Assembly (NCBI RefSeq): GCF_004187715.1 | Contig: NZ_QZWF01000006.1 | Coordinates: 250,459-314,458, forward strand | Source of the DNA: Streptomyces sp. F001 | GTDB taxonomy: Bacteria > Actinomycetota > Actinomycetes > Streptomycetales > Streptomycetaceae | DNA: 64,000 nucleotides | Direction: 5' to 3' | In this document: positions 36,902-46,399 of the stretch, one piece after another | Layout of the letters: the number at the start of each line of letters is the position of its first letter | Position numbering within the stretch: the first letter of the stretch is position 1 | The notes under the pieces: model-generated | What the model was told of the DNA's origin: nothing | What the model saw: only the letters and a program-made list of their open reading frames with translations | Database searches by the model: none | Translations under genes and position numbers: made by a program

Positions 36902-37017
36902 TTAGCGGGCACGGCGGCCGCGCCGGAACGTGGTGCCGGTGCCGCGGCCGGGCAAAGGTCGCGCGGTGGTTCACCTCCGGCTCAGGCCGCGGATTGGTGG
37001 CGGCGACCGGCCTGGTG

Positions 37018-37056
37018 GCGGCGCTCCCGGTGAGGTGGTGTCACCGGGAGCGCCGC
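37018..37056 (-). terminator. long hairpin after the SGNH/FN3 gene
   Basis: A perfect 16-bp stem (GCGGCGCTCCCGGTGA / TCACCGGGAGCGCCGC) with a seven-base loop. It is 22 bases past the stop of the minus-strand gene and separates it from the IS. Confidence 0.8.
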
Positions 37057-37078
37057 GAGGTGTGTGGGTGGTGCGCGG

Positions 37079-39615
37079 TCAGTGTGGGATCACGGTGCCG
37101 GCGATGCGGGGTTTGCCCTCACCGGCCGCGTTCCAGGTACACATGAACACCCGGTAGTGGTGGCCCGGCGTCAGCCCGTCGACATGCGCGGTTCCTGCCG
37201 AGGGCGGGTAACCGATGATTCGCGAGTGCACCTGCGGGGTGTCCTCGTCGTAGATCCACAGCGCGTAGCGGGTGATGGAGTCGGTGTGCGGCCCGGTGGG
37301 CGGGGTCCAGCTCACGTCGATCGATCCGGCGCCGGCGGCGGCGTGGATGGTCGCGGGCGGCGGGGCCGTGGTGGGGTGGGCCACTCCTCTGATCGGGTCC
37401 GACCACGGTGACTTCAGCTCGTCGCTGTCCCCGGCGACCGCGCGCATCTTCACCTCGTAGGTGTGGCCGTCGTGCGGTTGGTCGGTGAACTGCCAGCCCA
37501 GGTCGAAGCGGTGGGTGTGCGGACCGGGGATGGCGTCGTGCCAGTCGGTCTCCGCGCCGGGGGTGACATCGCGCCACTTCACGTCGTAGCCGTGGGCACC
37601 GAAGACCTTGGACCAGGTCACGGTCACCCCCTGCTGGGTGCCGTCGAACTCCAGGTCGGAGGGGGTTGCCACCTGCCGGGTGGGCATGGTGTCCGGCACC
37701 TCGGGCGGCTCCGCGCCGATCCCGAACTCCTCGTGCAGGGTGGTGCCGAACGCTTCGGCGATGCGGTACTCGCCCAGCGCGTTGGGGTGCAGCCCGTCGT
37801 AGGTGGTGGCGCACCGGTCGGAGGTCGAGTCGCAGTCCATCGCGGCGTCGATGTCGGCCAGGGCGACCGGGGAGGCGTCGGTGTCCCAGTCGGGGATCGC
37901 CTCGGCCAGGGCCTCGTTGTAGTCCGTGGTGCGCTTCGGCAGCTGCGGGTTGGCGTCATCGAGGGTGGTGCGCTGCGGGACATTGCCCAGCACTATCTTC
38001 ACGTCCGGGTTGGCCGCCCGGGCGTTGTCGACGAAGTCCTTCATGGTGTCGACCAGCCCGGCGCCGGCCCCGAGCCAGCCGATGTCGTTGAAGCCCAGCT
38101 CGACCAGCAGCACGTCGGGCAGTTGCTCCTTGGCCCCCAGGTCGTCCATCGCCGACTTGATGGTGTCCACGCTCTGGCCCAGCTGCCGGCCCCACATCGC
38201 GTAGTGCGCCGATCCGCCGTCGACGAAGCCATCGTCGGCGTCCTTTGCGTACGCCCCCGTGAACCGGTCCGGATCCGGCTCCGACTCGTCGGGCTCCTCG
38301 CTTCCCTCCAGGGGCGGCGGTACGGGCGGGTGGGGGTCTTCCGGCTTGCTGGTCCCGGTCAGCGGTCCGACGAAGGCGGCCGGCACGTTCTGGTTCCGGG
38401 CCCACTCCCACAGTCGGTACCGCCAGGTGTGGTCGCCCTCGAACCCGTTGCTGATCGAGTCACCGACGACCAGCACATTGCCCATCGGTGAGGGATCCTC
38501 CGGGTCCTCGGGGGTGATGCCGTTGTACGGGTTCCAGGTGTAGTCGAGGTCGGGCGAGGGGGGCTTGCCGTTCCAGTCGAAGTAGTGGAACACCAGCTCG
38601 GCCGGGTTGGTGGCGATGTATCCCTTGCCTGGCCTGTCGTCCTGGTCGTCCCAGGCCCACGGCGGATTGGCCGAGTCGGTCCCGCACTCGCCGTCCGCGG
38701 GCCCCGCCACTCCGCCTTCGCCGCAGGCGGCGCCGTTGGGGTTGCCGCTGTCGTCCCCGGCGAAGTTGTCCGGTGTGGCGAACAACGACGTCAGGTTGCG
38801 ACTGTCCCACATGCCGCCCGGGGCGAAAACGTCGGTCAAGGCGTACTGCACGTCCCGGTCGTTGGAGTCTTCGGGCACCTCGGCGGTGCTGCCGGGGTAG
38901 TACAGAATCCCGTCGCCGTCGGCGTACTCCTCCCGCAGGCTGGTCAGATCGGTGACGGCCCACGCGGCGTGGGTGCCGGCCTGCTGGGCGGTCCACGGGC
39001 GCTGGTGACCATCCGTGTGCGGGCTGCTCATCAGGGGGAGCGTGCCGTCGAGGCCCTTGCTGGACCATGTGCCGCCTTCGGGCACGTAGGAGTAGAAGTG
39101 GCTGTGGGACACGGTGACGGCGGCCTTGAGAGCGCCGTGTTCGGAGCCGCCGCGCTCCACGACGACGAGCGTGCCCTCGGCGTCGTTCTCGTGCTCGCTC
39201 GCGTCCTCCTGGGGGTTGTCGAGCGCCGCGTCCGCCCAGTCACGCGGGTGGAAGAACATGTAGAGCAGGTACCAGTAGCCCTCGGTCTCGACACCGAGTA
39301 GTAGACGTGCGCCGCCAGCGGGGACTCGGTGATGTTCTCCCAGTTGTTGCGGCCGTTGAGGTCGCCGTCGAAGTCGTAGGCGGCGAGGTAGTCGGACTTC
39401 CCGCCCTCCGAGGTCTCACCGCTGGTGTCGACGTCCTGGAAGTGCACCGGCGCCCACCATTCGGCGATGGCTTGCCGCTCCGCGGCGGTGGACGCCACCG
39501 CCTCGGCGGGACGGACGATGCCAAGGCCCACGGACACCGCCAAGACGGCCAAGGCGATCGCCACACTGAGGGGTCTGCGTTGTGCGGGCGGCACACGATG
39601 AGGGTTTGTCGCCAC
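37079..39615 (-). pseudogene. secreted multidomain SGNH hydrolase with FN3 repeats, one-base frameshift
   Basis: GTG 39615 (GGAGGAACA upstream) opens a signal peptide (LSVAIALAVLAVSVGLG, cleavage near AEA-VA). An N-terminal beta-rich domain follows, of Vps62-like appearance (AYDFDGDLNGRNNWEN, then MFFHPRDWAD in the next frame). The frame breaks at about 39293: one base is missing where VYYSV should continue as VETEGYWYLLYMFF. The remaining frame runs unbroken to 37079: SGNH hydrolase (VLVVGDSISNGFEG, LLVELGFNDIGW, YDGLHPNALGEYRIAE) and two fibronectin-III domains (SDLEFDGTQQGVTVTWSKV; IDVSWTPPTGPHTDS). Everything else is conserved, so the break is recent, or an assembly error. Likely an extracellular polysaccharide or ester hydrolase. 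Confidence 0.82.
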
Positions 39616-39691
39616 TGTTCCTCCGGGATTCGGGCAGGCAGAGGTCACCGCTGGGCCAGGGACAGGCCACCGGCTCGCGGTCCATGAACGG

Positions 39692-39714
39692 GCGGGCCGC
39701 TGAACGCGGCCCGC
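39692..39714 (-). terminator. hairpin after the amidohydrolase gene
   Basis: GCGGGCCGC / GCGGCCCGC with loop TGAAC, between two minus-strand genes. The rest of the 279 bases from 39616 to 39894 shows nothing else. Confidence 0.55.
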
Positions 39715-39894
39715 GTGGAGAGGTGTTCACAACGTCATCCGGCTGTTCGATGGGTGGCGGCCCTGGGAGGCAGGGCCGGCCGCAAAGACGATCGGCAGGC
39801 CGGTGGCGCGTTCGGCACCCTGGTTTCATCGATCAGGCGATCGCCATGACGTAGTCGCCATGACGGCAACCGGGTTCGGCCGGTCTGCTCCGTC

Positions 39895-40959
39895 TCATCG
39901 GTCATCTGCGGATCGGCTGTCGACGTTCGTGGCGGCTGCGATATGGCCGGTCAGCATCTCCCAGTTGCCGGACCCGATAGCCGCCTTCTCCTCCTGGGTG
40001 AACGGTGCCTGTTCGAGGAAGGAGCGGGCGACTCCGCCGCTGGTGTCCAGGAAGGGGAAGCCGCCGGGCCGCGTCCCGAAGGTGTACGGGTAGTCGGTTG
40101 AGTACAGCATGCGGTCGGTGCCGATGACCTCCGCCGTCCACCGCAGGTAGCGCTCGCTGACCGTACCGCTTCCCGCCACCCAGAAGTTCTGGCGGAAGTA
40201 GTCGGCCAGGGGACGTTCCAGCTTCGCCGCGTTCTGCAGGATGCCGATGTGGTCCAGGTAGAACAGGACGACTTCGCCCCAGTGTCCCGCGATCACCTGC
40301 AGGTCGGGGTGGCGGTCGAACACACCGGAGAAGATCATCCGCAGGTACTGCACGCCCAGGTCGTAGTACCAGCCGAGACCGGCGGTCGCGAGCATGGGGC
40401 CCACCCCATGGGGCAGTCCTGAGTAGTACGCCTCCTGGACCGCCTGCACCGGGGTCTGCGGGTGGAAGTGCAGCGGTACCCGGAGCCGCTCAGTGGTGGC
40501 GTAGAGGTCGTCGAACTCGGGCGCGTCAGCCGGCTTGTCACCGGTGCGCCCGTACAGCATCGCGCCGCGCAGGCCGAGCCGCGTGACGGCGCGCTCCAGT
40601 TCCGCCGCAGCGGCTTCGGGTGACGGCGTCGGGATGACCGCGAGCGCCTGGAAACGCTGCGGGTGGGCGCGGACGACCTCGGCGAGCGCGTCGTTCGCCT
40701 CACGCGCCACGCTCACGGCGTCCGCCGCCGCCAGGTTCTGCACCCCCGGTGTGGCCAGCGACAGCACCGCCACGTCCACGCCCTGGTCGTCCATGTCGGC
40801 CAGGCGCCGATCGCCGACGTCCCGCAGCCGCTGCGCGAACGGCTCGTCGCCGTAACCGAGCTGCGGGATCTGCGGCACCCCCGCCCTCGTCCATGCGTCG
40901 AGCAGGACTGGCAGAACCACGTGCTCCTCAAGGCCTGTGATGTGCAGCTTCTCGGGCAT
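39895..40959 (-). CDS. amidohydrolase family protein (ACMSD/gamma-resorcylate decarboxylase-like)
   Basis: 354 residues. Family 2 amidohydrolase (TIM barrel): LHITGLEEHVVLP at the start stands where decarboxylases have the D/ExH metal motif (here Glu-Glu-His), FHPQTP supplies the next His, VIAGHWGEV the following His, and LYSTDYPY the catalytic Asp. Relatives decarboxylate or hydrolyse aromatic acids with zinc. ATG 40959 follows GGGGAG at five bases. Divergent from a TetR gene with an elaborate palindromic spacer, so it is probably induced by its substrate. Confidence 0.88.
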   Translation of the reverse strand: MPEKLHITGLEEHVVLPVLLDAWTRAGVPQIPQLGYGDEPFAQRLRDVGDRRLADMDDQGVDVAVLSLATPGVQNLAAADAVSVAREANDALAEVVRAHPQRFQALAVIPTPSPEAAAAELERAVTRLGLRGAMLYGRTGDKPADAPEFDDLYATTERLRVPLHFHPQTPVQAVQEAYYSGLPHGVGPMLATAGLGWYYDLGVQYLRMIFSGVFDRHPDLQVIAGHWGEVVLFYLDHIGILQNAAKLERPLADYFRQNFWVAGSGTVSERYLRWTAEVIGTDRMLYSTDYPYTFGTRPGGFPFLDTSGGVARSFLEQAPFTQEEKAAIGSGNWEMLTGHIAAATNVDSRSADDR

Positions 40960-40977
40960 ACGCGCTCCCCGTTCTCG

Positions 40978-41031
40978 CTGTTTCCAGTGATAAGGATAGA
41001 ACGATAACACTGATTCCATCAACGGAAACAG
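40978..41031. promoter_or_regulatory. nested palindromic operator between amidohydrolase and TetR genes
   Basis: An outer perfect inverted repeat CTGTTTCC (40978-40985) / GGAAACAG (41024-41031) encloses an inner one, CAGTGATA (40985-40992) / TAACACTG (41005-41012; seven of eight). A direct repeat follows (ACTGATTCCAT, ATTGATTCAT). This is where the TetR protein would repress both divergent promoters. Confidence 0.65.
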
Positions 41032-41051
41032 GTGGGCGCTATCATTGATTC

Positions 41052-41798
41052 ATGCCTGATGGATCGCACTCCGACGCCCCTGCCGCCCCAGAGTCGGAGG
41101 GTGCACCCGACGCCCGTGAGGTCACCCGGCAGCGGGTTGTCGAGGCAGCGGCGGACCTGCTCGCGCGCGAGGGGCGCGAGGCGGTGACCACCCGCGCGGT
41201 CGCGGCGGCCGCCGGGGTGCAGCCCCCTGTGATCTATCGCTTGTTCGGCGACAAGGACGGGCTCCTCGAGGCGGTGGCCGAGCACGGTTACGCCACGTTC
41301 CTCGCGGCCAAGCACGTGGACGCCCATCCCCAAGACCCCGTCGAGGATCTACGCGCGGGCTGGGACCTCGCCGTCGAGTTCGGGCTCGCCCATCCGGAGC
41401 TGTACGCGCTGATGTACGGCGAGCCCAAACGCGGCACGACATCGGCCGCCTTCCAGACCGGCATGCAGATCCTGCTGGGGCGCATCCGCCGCCTCGCCAC
41501 CGGCGGCTGGCTCCGCGTCGACGAAAAGCTCGCAGCCGCTCTCATCCACGCCACCGCGCGCGGCGCCGTGCTCACCTGGCTGTCGCTGCCCGAGGACCAG
41601 CGCAACCCCGCCCTGCTCACCGCCATGCGCGAATCCATGGTCACCGCCGTCACCCACGACAAACCCGCCGTGCAAGACACGGGCCCCGCCGGCGCCGCCC
41701 GAACCTTGCGCGCCCTCCTGCCCGAACAGACCGCGCTCAGCAGTGCCGAGCAACACCTCCTCAGCGAGTGGCTCGACCGCATCGCCGCAAACGGCTGA
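41052..41798 (+). CDS. TetR family transcriptional regulator
   Basis: 248 residues. Helix-turn-helix at about 28-72: RVVEAAADLLAREGREAVTT then AVAAAAGVQPPVIYRLFGDK. C-terminal domain of the TetR_C type with GLAHPELYALMYGE and LLTAMRESMV. Divergent from the amidohydrolase gene; local control through the palindromes between them is the simplest reading. Confidence 0.9.
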   Translation: MPDGSHSDAPAAPESEGAPDAREVTRQRVVEAAADLLAREGREAVTTRAVAAAAGVQPPVIYRLFGDKDGLLEAVAEHGYATFLAAKHVDAHPQDPVEDLRAGWDLAVEFGLAHPELYALMYGEPKRGTTSAAFQTGMQILLGRIRRLATGGWLRVDEKLAAALIHATARGAVLTWLSLPEDQRNPALLTAMRESMVTAVTHDKPAVQDTGPAGAARTLRALLPEQTALSSAEQHLLSEWLDRIAANG

Positions 41799-41834
41799 AG
41801 CCTGCCCCTCGGCGCGTGGAGCGGTTGAGTTGAT

Positions 41835-41850
41835 CGGACAAGCCTGTCCG
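41835..41850 (+). terminator. short hairpin after the TetR gene
   Basis: CGGACA-AGCC-TGTCCG, a six-bp stem 37 bases after the TetR stop; no T-run. Confidence 0.4.
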
Positions 41851-41919
41851 GTTGATGATCGGTGATGCGCTGCGGGTGCGGACACCACCCCCATCCGCTC
41901 ACGCTGACAAACCGACCGA

Positions 41920-42030
41920 TTCTTGAGCAAGATCGGGAAGTGGCGGTCCGCGGCCGGACCGGCGCCGGGTCCTGTGTGAAAAACGGTGGCAAAAAGTCGG
42001 CCTGCTCAAGAACTCGGATTCCACCGTTTT
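41920..42030. repeat. interleaved inverted repeats upstream of the resolvase gene (possible res site)
   Basis: Two perfect 10-bp inverted pairs interlock: TTCTTGAGCA (41920-41929) with TGCTCAAGAA (42003-42012), and AAAACGGTGG (41980-41989) with CCACCGTTTT (42021-42030). The arrangement just before a serine resolvase gene recalls a recombination or res site, where the enzyme also represses its own promoter. Confidence 0.5.
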
Positions 42031-42046
42031 CTGTCCGATCGCGCGA

Positions 42047-42661
42047 ATGCGGACGCCTTCCGGCGACGACATCGCCGATCTCCTCGCCCCCGTCCCCGCC
42101 GTACTGACCGGGGCCCTCGTCGGGTACGCCCGCGTATCGGCGAAGGGACGGTTGCTGGACCGGCAGATCCACTCACTCACCGAAGCAGGCTGCATTCGGA
42201 TCTTCGCCGACAAGAAGTCCGGCAAGAACGCCGAGCGCGAGGAACTTCGGAAGGCACTCGACTGCCTCCGCGAAAGGGACACCCTCGTCGTCCCGCCCCT
42301 GGACCGGCTCGGCCGCTCGATCCAGGACCTCATCGCGATCGTCTCCGGCCTGCGCAAGCGCGGCATCGGTTTCACCTCGCTGCACGAGGCACTCGACACC
42401 ACCACGCCGGGTGGGCGCCTGGTGTTTCATGTCTTCGCGGCCCTGGCGGAGTTCATCCGCGAACTCATCGTGCAAGGCACCAACGAAGGTCTGGACGCCG
42501 CCCGTGCCCGTGGCGCCCGCCTTGGCCGTCCGCCGGCGATGACCGAGGAGCAGGTGCGTCACGCCCGGGATCTGCTCACCCGCCCCGGCAACACCGTCAC
42601 GTCCATCGCGAAGCTCCTTGGCGTCAGCAGGAACACGATCTACAAGTACGTGCCCGACTGA
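42047..42661 (+). CDS. serine recombinase (Tn3-type resolvase/invertase)
   Basis: 204 residues. Catalytic Ser in LVGYARVSAKG; conserved RQIHSLTEAGC, ADKKSGKNAERE, DTLVVPPLDRLGRS (the Arg-rich active-site segment), LVFHVFAALAEFIRELI (E helix). C-terminal helix-turn-helix GNTVTSIAKLLGVSRNTIYKY. The N-terminal ~25 residues are atypical; GTG/ATG choices nearer YARVS are possible. Interlocked inverted repeats lie just upstream. No Tn3 transposase accompanies it, so it may be a leftover of a transposon or a stand-alone resolution system. Confidence 0.9.
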   Translation: MRTPSGDDIADLLAPVPAVLTGALVGYARVSAKGRLLDRQIHSLTEAGCIRIFADKKSGKNAEREELRKALDCLRERDTLVVPPLDRLGRSIQDLIAIVSGLRKRGIGFTSLHEALDTTTPGGRLVFHVFAALAEFIRELIVQGTNEGLDAARARGARLGRPPAMTEEQVRHARDLLTRPGNTVTSIAKLLGVSRNTIYKYVPD

Positions 42662-42744
42662 AGGGCGGTCGGGTCGCACTCGCCGAAGCAACGGCCGCAG
42701 CCGAACTGCCCCGGCCTGCGAAGTCGGCGGAGTAGTTCAGTGGT

Positions 42745-42933
42745 GTGCGGCTGGTGACACGGTTCGTACCGGCACCCCAGATCCGGATGGACCAGCAGCT
42801 CGAAGAGGCACTCACCCACGGGCCCGACGCCCTCCGCCTGACCGCCGTCTTCGGCATCGGCGAACGCGCCTCGATCCGCTACGCCAACGCGGCCAAGGCA
42901 TTCCTCGAGTCCTCGCTCGAACAGAACCAGTAG
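42745..42933 (+). pseudogene. C-terminal remnant of an integrase/recombinase-like protein
   Basis: A 62-codon frame from GTG/ATG-like starts reading ALRLTAVFGIGERASIRYAN and AAKAFLESSLEQ. This resembles the C-terminal tail seen on actinomycete site-specific integrases (LxxVFGxxxxxAIRYAxxA). No catalytic domain is present. Probably debris with the resolvase. Confidence 0.4.
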
Positions 42934-42958
42934 CCCCGGCCGGCCGGGTTGACCGGCG

Positions 42959-44497
42959 CTACCGGCTGATCAGCGGCAGCACGGGGAAGGTGTGACTCTG
43001 CCAGATCAGGCGGGAGGGCTCTTCCGGGTAGGCGGTGACAGCCGACCGAGTGTCGAAGAGCTGAACGAGGCGTTGACCGATGTCGTACGCGGGCCAGCCG
43101 GGGTCGCCGTGGGCGGCGAACGATGCCCATGCGGCGCGCATCCGGGCGGACAGAGCCTCTGCCTCCGGGGAGGGTGTTTCACCGATCAGCATGGCAGGTT
43201 GGCCGCGGTTCAGGTTGCCGAAGACGAGTGGTACGTCGAGGCCGTGGCAGGCGCCGAGGGCGCCGCCCGTGCCCGGGGCCGGCCAGGCCAGCTCGTAGAC
43301 ATGCGCGCGGCCGCCGACAGCCGTCTGGGCCTCGGCGAGGTGGAGCGACGGCATGCGGAACAGCCAGTCGGAATGGACCAGTTCGTACAGCTCGTCCGGG
43401 CTCGCCGCCGGGAAGGCGTCGCGGTAGCGGCGTGCGCCGTCCGGGCCGGGTGCGAAAACGCGGAGGGCGTTCGCCGCCTGCTCCTCGCTCACCTCACCGA
43501 GCAGACCGTTGATGGCGGTGAACAGGCGCTGCTCGTCGCGAGTGTGGCCGACGAGGAGTTCGATGTCGCGGCCGGCGCCGTCGGTCAGGGCCTGCCACGG
43601 TGTGGCGGCCAGGACCTCGCCGTCGACGACGGGCGAGAAGGGGATCGTTCTGTGCGCGGGCTGGCCCCAGCGTTGCGCCCACTGGTCCATCTTGGCGCCG
43701 ACCGTGTCACCGGCGGCGGACAGCCGGCGTGGGGCAACGCCGGACAGGTCGGCCACCGTGGGCCGCAGCCCCAGCTCGGCGGCGCAGGCGGCAGTGATGT
43801 CCGCGGCAAGATCCGGCGAGAAGAACGTGCCCGGCACGCTCTGCGCGACGGCCCGGCGGAAGAGCCCGGCCGCACGGTCCATCGCCAGCAGCGCGGCGAC
43901 CGATCCCCCGCCCGCCGACTGCCCGAAAACCGTGACCCGGTCAGGGTCGCCGCCGAAAGCCCGGATGTTGTCGCGCACCCACTCGAGAGCGGCGACCTGG
44001 TCGAGCAGACCCCGGTTGGCAGGAGCCCCCTCGATCTGCGCGAAGCCCTCGATACCCACGCGGTAGTTGAACGTCACCACGACCACGCCACCGTCCCGCG
44101 CGAGCCGGCCACCGTCGTACTCGGGGAGGCCGGACATACCGATCACGTAGGCGCCGCCCTGAATCCACACCATCACCGGCAGCCCCGCGCCCGGGTCGGG
44201 TTCGGGCGACCAGACGTTGACCGTCAGCCAGTCATCGCCCGCCGCGTCCTGCGACAGCGCATCCATGCCGAAATGCCCACCCTGCGGGGGCGGCGGGCCG
44301 TACGAGAGGGCCTCCCGCACCCCGTTCCAACCCCGCACCGGTCGCGGAGCAGCGAAGCGCAACACGCCGACCGGGGGCTTGGCGAACGGGATGCCACGAA
44401 AGACCGCCACACCCGCCTCCCAGCTGCCGCGCAGCCTTCCGGCCGCCGCGCGGACTTCGGGCTGGGATCCGGATGACTTGGACTCGCCAACGGTCAT
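42959..44497 (-). CDS. type-B carboxylesterase (para-nitrobenzyl esterase-like)
   Basis: 512 residues. Nucleophile elbow FGQSAGGGS (Ser), oxyanion segment WIQGGAYVIG, EDWLTVNVWSP-type motif (DDWLTVNVWSP), GHTRDEQRLF (acid region) and GACHGLDVPLVFG (catalytic His). Cytoplasmic, no signal peptide. ATG 44497 with AGAGGAAG upstream; GTG 44500 adjoins. It hydrolyses carboxylic esters; natural substrate unknown. Stands alone between the recombinase debris and an IS; the 200 bases from 44498 to 44697 hold nothing recognisable. Confidence 0.92.
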   Translation of the reverse strand: MTVGESKSSGSQPEVRAAAGRLRGSWEAGVAVFRGIPFAKPPVGVLRFAAPRPVRGWNGVREALSYGPPPPQGGHFGMDALSQDAAGDDWLTVNVWSPEPDPGAGLPVMVWIQGGAYVIGMSGLPEYDGGRLARDGGVVVVTFNYRVGIEGFAQIEGAPANRGLLDQVAALEWVRDNIRAFGGDPDRVTVFGQSAGGGSVAALLAMDRAAGLFRRAVAQSVPGTFFSPDLAADITAACAAELGLRPTVADLSGVAPRRLSAAGDTVGAKMDQWAQRWGQPAHRTIPFSPVVDGEVLAATPWQALTDGAGRDIELLVGHTRDEQRLFTAINGLLGEVSEEQAANALRVFAPGPDGARRYRDAFPAASPDELYELVHSDWLFRMPSLHLAEAQTAVGGRAHVYELAWPAPGTGGALGACHGLDVPLVFGNLNRGQPAMLIGETPSPEAEALSARMRAAWASFAAHGDPGWPAYDIGQRLVQLFDTRSAVTAYPEEPSRLIWQSHTFPVLPLISR

Positions 44498-44804
44498 CAC
44501 AACTTCCTCTCAGACAGGAGGAGAGGGCTCGCGGCGGCCCCGGACCCTGCGGATCATCCACCGCGGTTGGATGCCGCGCCAGCGATTTACGGATGACTCG
44601 GAGTGCTGGAACCGGGCATCCGCCGTCTTGATCATCTTTCTGTTCAGACTTCCACCGGCACAAGCTCAGACCTCAGCGCTGCTGATCACCCCACCACATT
44701 GAAGATCGGCCAACTTCGAATCCACAGGTCACCGGGGCTGGTGTGAGTCGGTGTTCTTGCGCTCGTACTGGTCGTGGGCGGTTGTCTGCTCCCAAGATCG
44801 TCTG

Positions 44805-45625
44805 TCAGGGGGCGACTTCGGTGCGGGTCAGCACGAGCAGCGCCCGCAGCAGCGTGGTCGCGTAGCGGGGCGACAGCCGTAGCTTGGCGAGGATGCGCCA
44901 GTTCTCCAGGTGCGCGAAGGCTGTTCACAGACCGCGCGGACGGACGCGATCAGCTTGTTGACCTGCTTCTTCGCCGATGTGAAGGGCTTGGTGCGGGCGG
45001 CCTTGTAACCGATGATGACCACCGGGTTGTCCACGTCGTCGTCCAGGCCGGTGAAGCCGAGGTCGCCGATGGCGCCCAGCTCGTGGGGGCGCAGGCGCTC
45101 GACGAGCTTGTTGTAGCGGGCGGTGGTGATCTCCGAGGAGCGTCCCGGGCGGGCCGCGGAGATCCACAGGAGCCGGCCCCGGTCGTCGGTGAGCGCGAGG
45201 AAGAGCAGACCGTGGGCCTTGTGTTTCCCGCTGTAGTTGCGGCGGTTGTCCGCTCCGGTGCGGCGCCGGGTGCCGTCGATCAGGACGATGTGGCCACCCT
45301 TTCGGATGACCTTCTTCAACGCGCGGTCCAGGCGCTCGGCCCGTGTGGCGAGCAGTTCGATTACCTCCATCACCCAGCGGCGCACCGTGGTCGCGGAGAT
45401 GTTGTTGCCGCCCGTCATGTCGGCAAGCCGCTGGTCATGGCGCAGGACGGCGAGGACGACCGTGGCGATCCGTCCGGGCGGCAGCTTGCGCCACCTGGAG
45501 TGGATCTTCTTCAAGTGTCCGCGCAGCAGGTCGCCGAGGAAGGCCAGGGTGGCCGTGGACAGGGTGAGGCTCGACAGGTAGACAACCGGCTCAGCGCCTC
45601 TGGCGGAGCTGGTCTTGTTTCGCAT
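44805..45625 (-). pseudogene. IS5-group transposase (DDE_4 type), frameshifted near its end
   Basis: From ATG 45625: N-terminal helix-turn-helix region with LADMTGGNNISATTVRRWV, then DDE core with Asp in IVLIDGTRRR, Asp in GAIGDLGFTG and Glu in RAVCEQ. At about 44931 one G is missing; restoring it gives AFAHLENWRILAKLRLSP and a stop at 44805. As written the protein ends in 37 unrelated residues at 44828. The catalytic triad is retained but the C-terminal helix is lost, so activity is doubtful. Confidence 0.82.
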
Positions 45626-45694
45626 ACGACATCAGCTGCCGCCGGGGGCACGGACGTTACGGCCACGGCGCAGGTCGCCGCGCCCGCCCCGCGT

Positions 45695-46159
45695 TCACAG
45701 TGTGGTGGTGAACTTCCCGTCCGCGAGCTTGCGCAGCCAGCCCCGCTCGGCCAGCCGGTTCAGCTTCGCGCGCAGCGCCTCCGAACGGGCCGGTTCCAAG
45801 GAGATGCCCAGCTCACCGCAGACCTGCTTCACCATGACCGGTCCGTCGGCCCGCCGCACCACGTCCATGATCCGCTGGTAGTCCGCGGGCCGGACCGTCT
45901 CGTCCATGCCCCGCTCGCGTTGCGGCACCGCCAGTACCGCACGGCCTGCGACCTGCCCGGCACGCGGCGTCGCGGGCCGCTCGGCCTCGGCGCGCGCCTG
46001 CTCGGCCAGCCGACGCACGACCCGTTCGGCGACAGCAAGTTCCTCCAGCTCATCGCGGACTTCCTGCAACTGCTGGCTCAACTTCTCTGCCTGCACCTCC
46101 AGTTCGGCCCTGCGGGCCGTGATCAGTTCACGAAAGTCCGCTTCCGCGCCCTGGGCCAC
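45695..46159 (-). CDS. IS passenger protein: coiled coil plus winged helix
   Basis: 154 residues from GTG 46159 (GGGAGG nine bases upstream; a longer frame to 46282 is possible). Residues ~5-65 form a heptad-rich coiled coil (RRAELEVQAEKLSQQLQEVR, ELEELAVAERVVRRLAEQA). After a Pro/Ala linker, residues ~85-154 look like a winged helix (DYQRIMDVVRRADGPVMVKQ, LRAKLNRLAERGWLRKL, DGKFTT). No known IS function matches; it could bind the element's ends or host DNA. It lies upstream of, and in the same direction as, the transposase, inside the same terminal repeats. Confidence 0.7.
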   Translation of the reverse strand: MAQGAEADFRELITARRAELEVQAEKLSQQLQEVRDELEELAVAERVVRRLAEQARAEAERPATPRAGQVAGRAVLAVPQRERGMDETVRPADYQRIMDVVRRADGPVMVKQVCGELGISLEPARSEALRAKLNRLAERGWLRKLADGKFTTTL

Positions 46160-46399
46160 CTTGATGTACCTCCCGCCCGGATCGTACGGATATCCGCCTC
46201 GCACACGCCGGAGAATCCACAGATCCGTGATCGCCGAAACGGCAGACGATCTTGAGGTCCGACAAGCGTCCTCGACCAGCACGAGTACACGATTAACGAC
46301 TCATACCAGCCCCGTGACCAGCGGCTTCAAGATGGCGGATCTTCAATCAGGGCAATGAGCCAGGTCCTGCTCTCCCTGGCGAGACGACGCTCAACGAGC

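Larger units (their letters stand above)
44698..46347 (-). mobile_element. 1.65-kb insertion sequence with ~50-bp terminal inverted repeats and a passenger gene
   Basis: Left end 44698-44750 and right end 46297-46347 are imperfect inverted repeats; both begin ATTGAAGATC and both include GGGGCTGGT followed by GAGTCG. Inside are a transposase and a second, unrelated gene, both minus strand. No convincing target duplication was found. Confidence 0.75.
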
